Below, one piece after another: positions 58,481 to 64,000 of a stretch of 64,000 nt of DNA; positions within the stretch are counted from its first letter, which is position 1, and the number at the start of each line of letters is the position of its first letter. A program made the position numbers and the translations under genes. The notes under the pieces are model-generated. The model was given only the letters and a program-made list of their open reading frames with translations, searched no databases and was not told where the DNA came from. This DNA comes from Dipteris shenzhenensis (Eukaryota; Polypodiophyta; Polypodiopsida; Gleicheniales): assembly GCA_047967505.1 (NCBI GenBank), contig CM106541.1. One strand, 5' to 3'.

Positions 58481-60584
58481 GACGATCTAGTGTATAAAGC
58501 ATGTTAAATCAAAAGTAGTCTCCACACTAGTCACAATTGAGTTTCTCGAGCCTTGTTTGATCTCCTCATGCTTGTCTGCAACGCTTTTGTGCCTGCAGGG
58601 TCCTTGAGATTCTTTTATTCCTTGGTTGAAGATATGTTTGCAAGGGGCTCTTACTTTTCAATACAGTCTAGTCGTCTTCTTCATCAGGTCATATTTTGAC
58701 AACATCTTTTGTTATGCTCACTGATATGCATTTTGTGCTTTTGGGATCCAACTTTATCCTTGGTCATGGGAAACATTTATAGAACCTTTTGAAGGCAAAA
58801 TTTAAGAGAAAGGGAAAATTTAAACAGAGAAATGGCTAACAACATAGAAAAAGAAAGGATTTGAAAAAGTTTAGATGAAAATGGGTTATTGGGTGATGCA
58901 GCTGTAGAGCGACCAGTTCCAGATCAGCCAATTGTTGGAAAGGCAACAATGGCAACTCAATGCTGAATTGATACTGAAATGGTCGGTGAAGGTACCATAT
59001 TCAAATCTTCTTGGAAGTCATGCTGCAAATTTTCTGATTTTGTTGCCCCTTAGAGGGCTCAAATATTCTAAACGCATGAAAAAATTACACCGATTTTGAT
59101 ATTTAGCTCTGCAATCCATGGATTGTGCGAAATGATGACAGGGTTTTTCCTGACCTAATGTCTAACGTTTTTGAAAGTAAGGATATATTCATGTTCCCTT
59201 GACTGAGAGGAAGCCATCATGCAAGAAAAGAATCTGAAAAAATGATGACATGGCAGTATCTCAGCCTCCAAGAGGAATCTGGCAAGGAAACTTTAGAAAG
59301 GGTAGAGCCTCTGAGGAGAGTGATTGGTGGTTGGAATTTAGGAATGAACTCCCACTAAAACCCAAGAGAATTGCTTTGATACTAAAATTGCATGCCCCTC
59401 ACTCTCTCGAAGCGTAATAAACAGGCAACATAGAGAATACAGGGGCAGAACTGTATATTCCAGTAGATGAATTTAAATACAAAGCAGGACATGGCCATCA
59501 AATAGGTAGAAGCTAGGCCTGACACTATAGATGCCTAGGCGATCTTGGTGAGCTTGAATGGTTGAGAGTGGAATAAGAGCTCAAATAGAGAAAACGATCC
59601 AAGATGATCAAAAAGTACTACCCTAACAGCGTATATACTCTATTCAAAAGTCACTATTTAGTAGCATTAAAGACTAACTCATTTCCATGGCCCACCTTTT
59701 GAAGAATTTAGGTGAATATGCGCATGAAATGTGAAATGTTCCTATGATAGTGACTTCCTCAGAGCCCTCTAATTTCTAGGATACTTGCCTAAATCTTAGG
59801 CTGAGGCATTCAGTTTTTCAAACTCTAGAAGCCCTCTACCAACTAGGGTGCATGACAGTTTAGCCCTTTGGCTTGTTCAACATCGTTTGTGTTTTTTGCC
59901 AATGCTAGAACATCTTCTTGGTGCTGTAATGTGAGTTGTGATTAATCAAGGCAAGCTCAACTTGCCTATGACTGTGGTAGATTTTTTTGGCTGAGGTTAT
60001 ACTAACATTAGTTTGACTGAGTCTGATTGGTTTGATTAATTTTAACTTTTGGTCAAAGATGAAACATGTATAGTTTTTTCTTGAAGAATTATAAGAAAAG
60101 ACATTTCTTGGTTGGAATACATTATGATAAGAGTAAAAGTTGTTATACATATTTTGTAATAGACTTAAACTTTGTTTCTTTGTGAGGCAGTCCATAATCA
60201 GCGATCTTCGAATTCGTACCTCATGCTCGTCATGATTTAGAGCCTCCATAAGTATCCTTCGTTGGCCAAGTAGTTTTAGGTAGTTCCAGTTTTGCGCATA
60301 GGGCCTTCTGATTGATAGTGGATTTGTCAGGCATGTCATATGTACATTTATGCCCAAAAAAATGCCTAGTTAGAATTGTTTTGTTGTTGTTGTTTTTTGG
60401 TCAAATAGGAAGAATATGTATTTTTATTTTTTCAAGATAAATAAGGGCCTCTCGATTAGAAAATGTCATTACATTCGTGCATCTAAAAGGTAATTATGGG
60501 ATGCGTAAGAGATTTTGGACTACTTTTTGAATTGCTTTCTCCTTTAGTGCTAGCTTGCGTCATGGCTGAGTCTGCCTCACCAAT
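58481..60584. other. Unassigned AT-rich sequence
   Basis: No gene recognised. A 150-codon minus ORF at 59905-60357 has no feature I can name and is rich in basic and aromatic residues, as chance ORFs in AT-rich DNA often are. Confidence 0.4.
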
Positions 60585-60790
60585 GGAGTGCCGACAAAAA
60601 CTCAATATGAAGACTTTGTATAAATGGATGCTCAAGTATGTGTGGTGTGTGGATTTTTATGTGTGAGAGCATATGTTTATACTATGGTCTACACCCACTG
60701 TCGGGCGCTGATGACGTCAGTGGGGATGTCATAGTAGCTAGTCCCTGCTATGCGTGATCGAGTTCATGGTTTTCAACCTTATGATTGACT
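60585..60790 (+). repeat. 206-bp direct repeat, copy 2, with TGACGTCA
   Basis: Second copy of the repeat at 53621-53827, same orientation, with TGACGTCA at 60712-60719. Confidence 0.85.
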
Positions 60791-61554
60791 TTATTCTTTG
60801 GGAGGCAGCCTTTAATGGTCCATTTCATGAATGTTACATCTTCGTGCTGTCCATATGGACTTTGAATGTTTTTAAATTTCTAAATTTGCACCAAATCTTA
60901 CACCTAGTAGTCTCTATGGCTTAGCATAATGCATTTTTATGCTCATTTGCCGAGTATTTGGCAAATGGAGCTGCTGTCAATTTGTACGTTGTGTTCTTCA
61001 GGATTCAGAGGCTCTCGCCTGAAGCCCATACGTAGTATTCCTTGCTCGATATTAATGCATAGTATTCCTTTGATACATATTGAAAGGATATATGGTACGC
61101 ATGCCACACTGGCGTGGGATCTTTCTACCATGCTCTTACGTGGCTTGATAATCCCACATGGGGCTACGCACTTAAGCTTGAACTGACTAGGCCATTGATT
61201 GTCTCTCTTTTATGTGGGCCAATTTTTGAAGTACAGCGTCCCATGGGCTCATAATGGAAAACATACCAAAAGAAACAAAAAATCAGCTTTAGGGAAAGGA
61301 TATTTCATCGTTCTTGTTGTCGCCCCTTAATTATGGCTCAACAGATTTGGAGATTTATCCCTTCAAATTTCTCAGGGATATACCATGGTTGTGCAAATGA
61401 GAGCAGCCAAACAGGGCTGCAATTATAAGTGTACTTTGCACATGATTAACTCCCCCCAGGGTCTCTGGACAACATTTCAAAAGTTAGAAGTTGAATTCTA
61501 CCTCCTTCGGGATGTCAGGATTAAGTTGAAATTGTGAATATTCCCATCGTTGAG

Positions 61555-61818
61555 CCAATGAACAGGGTCTTCTGGTGCATCAATTGTGACCACTTACCTC
61601 TCTATTTTATGCAATGTAAATTAAATTTGAGGAAGCAAGTTTATATCATGATTATAGATTTCAAGCCACAAAATAAACATGATAACCAATGAACAGGGTC
61701 TTCTGGTGCATCAATTGTGACCAGTTACCTCTCTATTTCATGCAATGTAAACTAAAATTGAGGAAGCAAGTTTATATCATGATTATAGGTTCCAGGCCAC
61801 ATAATAAACATGATAACC
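61555..61818. repeat. 131-bp tandem duplication upstream of MTP1
   Basis: Two head-to-tail copies (starting at 61555 and 61686) of a unit beginning CCAATGAACAGGGTCTTCTG and ending CATGATAACC, about 5 percent diverged. It ends about 220 bp before the MTP1 start codon, so it lies in the promoter or in a 5' untranslated-region intron. Confidence 0.93.
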
Positions 61819-61999
61819 ATTATTGCTGTGTTTGAGGACATGTTTAAGGTGGTCCAAGATTTTAGCTTGATGTTTAACATTTGATCAAGTGGTAGGGAAA
61901 GCATGAAGTATGATGCCATTGTGTCCTTCTATGTGTTAGGAGTGAGTAGCTTTTGTACTAAATGCTGGCCATGTGAATGTTGTCGTTGTCTGGTTTTTT

Positions 62000-62039
62000 A
62001 AATATAGAATATTCAAGTGGCTGCCATGATGTCTGCAGA
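62000..62039 (+). promoter_or_regulatory. Possible 3' splice sites before the MTP1 start
   Basis: A U-rich tract (about 61981-62000) ends in AATATAG at 62007, and TCTGCAG ends at 62039, one base before the ATG. Either could be the acceptor of a 5' untranslated-region intron, which as I recall occurs in some plant MTP1 genes. If the upstream one is used, the leader includes two ATGs (62026, 62029) opening a short frame that overlaps the MTP1 start out of frame. Confidence 0.35.
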
Positions 62040-63392
62040 ATGGAGAACTGTAGTTCACAACCATTGCTTGGGAATGAAATAAATCAGCAGGGAATCAGCA
62101 ATGATTCACAAAACCTGGAAGGCAGATTCTGTGGTACTGGTTGTGGGTTTTCAGATGCAAAAAGCCGAGCGGAAGATGCACACGCCAGATCAGTTGCTAC
62201 ACGAAAGCTTGGCATTGCTATTGTGTTATGTTTGGTATTCATTGCAGTGGAGGTGGCAGGTGGTCTGGTGTCCAATAGTCTTGCTATTCTTACTGATGCT
62301 GCGCATCTGCTTTCAGATGTTGCAGGCTTTGCCATTTCCTTGTTTGCTATCTGGGCTGCAAGTTGGGAGGCCACACCTCGGCAAAGCTATGGCTACTTCA
62401 GGCTTGAAATTATTGGCGCTCTTCTCTCAATTCAACTTATTTGGCTTCTAACTGGCATCATTGTGTATGAAGCTATCTACAGGATTATACATAGCAGTCA
62501 GCCAATTGATGGTCGCCTTATGTTTATTGTTGCCAGCTTTGGATTATGTGTGAATATCGCTATGGTTTTTGTACTTGGTCATCATGGGCACAGCCATGGT
62601 CACAACCACGCGCATGGGGATGAGCATGGGCATGGGCATTTGCATGAGCAGGGTCACAAGAGTCAGGTTCTGGATCATGATGGTCATGGTGATGATGATG
62701 GTGATCACGGTCACAGTCACGGTCACAATCACTGTCACGATCACAATCATGATGGCAATCACAGTCATGATCATGGCGATGGTCATGACCACAACCATGG
62801 TCACAGTCAGACTGGTGATAGTGGAGCAGGTGCTGTTGAGGAACACAGATATAGTTATAATGAAATTGAAAGAAAGGGAAGCTTCAAATTAGATATTGAC
62901 ATTGACACAGAGGCCGCATCGCGCACAGGATATTCAGACGCTGGCAATATCAATGTTAGAGGGGCCTGGTTACATGTTTTTGGTGATTTGGTCCAAAGTA
63001 TTGGGGTGATGATTGGGGGTGCAATCATTTGGGTAAAACCTGAGTGGAGGATGGTGGATTTAATTTGTACTCTCTTGTTTTCATTGCTGGTTCTTGGTAC
63101 TACTGTCAAAATACTGAGAGACATAGTGGAGATTTTAATGGAAAGCACGCCTCGGGAGATTGATGTTAAAAAGCTTGAAAAAGGGCTCTGTGACATTCCA
63201 GGGGTTATTGCAATTCATGAATTGCACATCTGGGCAATCACAATGGGGAAGACCTTGCTTGCCTGTCATGTAACAATATTTGATGATGCTGATGCCGATG
63301 CTATTCTTCAAAACGTATTGGGTTATTGTGAACGAGTGTTTAATATCAGTCATGTTACTGTTCAAATTGAGAGGCATCGTGGAAACGTGTGA
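62040..63392 (+). CDS. MTP1: Zinc transporter, cation diffusion facilitator (metal tolerance protein 1 type)
   Basis: A 450-residue single-exon reading frame. MTP1 proteins are Zn2+/H+ antiporters of the tonoplast that load zinc into the vacuole. Seen: a cysteine-containing N-terminus (CGTGCGFSDAKS, 31-42); six hydrophobic segments (about 57-75, 81-105, 119-142, 159-180, 309-332, 338-356); the zinc-site HxxxD pairs in TM2 (H89-D93, in TDAAHLLSD) and TM5 (H312-D316, HVFGD). Between TM4 and TM5 is a histidine-rich cytosolic loop (181-256) with 29 histidines. A C-terminal metal-binding domain contains MESTPREID and HELHIWAI. The protein ends in VQIER plus five extra residues. I chose the ATG at 62040 because MENCSSQPLL fits plant MTP1 N-termini; an in-frame ATG at 61977 would add 21 unrelated residues. 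Intact; probably functional. Confidence 0.96.
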   Translation: MENCSSQPLLGNEINQQGISNDSQNLEGRFCGTGCGFSDAKSRAEDAHARSVATRKLGIAIVLCLVFIAVEVAGGLVSNSLAILTDAAHLLSDVAGFAISLFAIWAASWEATPRQSYGYFRLEIIGALLSIQLIWLLTGIIVYEAIYRIIHSSQPIDGRLMFIVASFGLCVNIAMVFVLGHHGHSHGHNHAHGDEHGHGHLHEQGHKSQVLDHDGHGDDDGDHGHSHGHNHCHDHNHDGNHSHDHGDGHDHNHGHSQTGDSGAGAVEEHRYSYNEIERKGSFKLDIDIDTEAASRTGYSDAGNINVRGAWLHVFGDLVQSIGVMIGGAIIWVKPEWRMVDLICTLLFSLLVLGTTVKILRDIVEILMESTPREIDVKKLEKGLCDIPGVIAIHELHIWAITMGKTLLACHVTIFDDADADAILQNVLGYCERVFNISHVTVQIERHRGNV

Positions 63393-64000
63393 CTGGTACA
63401 CACTCTGGTTGGAGCTGAAAGGTTATTTCAAATGTCTGTGGAGACTCATTTTACCCATTGACAAAGGGATGGTCAGGGGCCCCACCTAGTTGTAACTGGA
63501 CTGACGGATTTAGAGTACAAGCAGCACGAGCTGGTGGACGGGGCCATATTGACTATGATTGGACTTTTGAATGAACCACTTCGTAGTTCTATGTGGTATC
63601 AGGAGTCTGGGATTTTGAAGCTCCAGGCACTTCAGGCAACTAGGTCTAAAAGGTCCAAAGCTTGTAGAATGGATAATTTTTGGTCAATGTATTGCTCAGT
63701 TCACATAGCAGTTGCACTTTAAATATAAGAATAGGAAGAGCTCATTTTTGTAGTGATGTGATTTTTGCAATGAGAACATTAGGGTCCGTCTTTAATTTTG
63801 CAAGGATGATTGTTCTGGAGACTTTGCTCAAGTCAAAACGACTATGACTAAATGCAAAGTCTGGTATTTACAGAAGTGTGCTTGATTGAGATATCAATTC
63901 GTCAATGTTCTTTGAGCAGACACCTTGTTTTTATCAGGAAATGAGGCTGTCTTATCTGCACAATACATTGTTTTATAGCTGCATGTTTGGCCTGTTTAGG
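63393..64000 (+). other. MTP1 3' flank
   Basis: Presumed 3' untranslated region and downstream sequence. AT-rich, no canonical AATAAA close to the stop; AAATATAAGAATA at 63721-63733 is a weak candidate. No other gene recognised up to the window end. Confidence 0.5.

Noticed and set aside
59905-60357. Minus-strand ORF of 150 codons
   Set aside because: No domain, biased AT-rich composition, no conserved context; not enough to call a gene.
53621-60790. Calling 53.6-60.8 kb a complete LTR retrotransposon
   Set aside because: The 206-bp repeats lack clear TG...CA ends, target duplication, primer-binding site and polypurine tract.
62544-62892. ORFs on both strands overlapping the MTP1 His-rich loop
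   Set aside because: Shadows of the repetitive CAT/CAC codons of the histidine loop.
1-64000. tRNA, rRNA or organellar genes
   Set aside because: None recognised; the tRNA-like motifs seen are retroelement primer-binding sites of about 12 bases.

Overview
The window looks like nuclear DNA from a seed plant with a large, repeat-choked genome. Evidence: nested Ty1/copia and Ty3/gypsy LTR retrotransposons primed by initiator-methionine tRNA, APE-type LINEs, plant-type TATA and 3' signals, and one intact plant gene, an MTP1-type vacuolar zinc transporter. A gymnosperm is my best guess (inference from nested, decayed repeats and a single gene in 64 kb). A fern or lycophyte is not excluded.

Layout. 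1-4.0 kb: an old minus-strand copia remnant split by a small nested LTR element (921-2717) with exact 5-bp target duplications. 4.7-10.6 kb: copia family A copy 1, minus strand, complete but with stops. 10.6-12.5 kb: noncoding sequence ending in a degenerate primer-binding site and LTR-like edge. 12.5-24.5 kb: an unusual locus. Two fields of a short near-perfect palindrome (half-site GGAGAATGGCACT) flank a broken, unrecognised minus-strand gene, which is itself split by a plus-strand copia (family B, 15.8-20.5 kb). 24.7-26.8 kb: an LTR with a zinc-knuckle gag fragment, and a family B LTR fragment. 29.1-39.4 kb: a decayed minus-strand LINE (ORF1, endonuclease, reverse transcriptase, zinc-binding tail) split by copia family A copy 2 (31.7-37.6 kb). 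39.6-46.7 kb: tandem duplications, a second LINE remnant, a short retroposed copy with a 16-bp target duplication, a possible gene start, and microsatellites. 46.9-53.4 kb: a complete but inactivated gypsy chromovirus. 53.6-60.8 kb: a low-copy-looking block with duplications, a coding-like minisatellite and gag-like debris, bounded by a 206-bp direct repeat. 62.0-63.4 kb: MTP1, with a 131-bp tandem duplication just upstream.

Only MTP1 looks functional as a host gene. Every mobile element is inactivated. Many of the premature stops are CAG-to-TAG type changes, as expected from deamination of CHG-methylated cytosine. The least explained part is the palindromic repeat locus at 12.5-24.5 kb, which could be an undescribed DNA element or a satellite invading a host gene.
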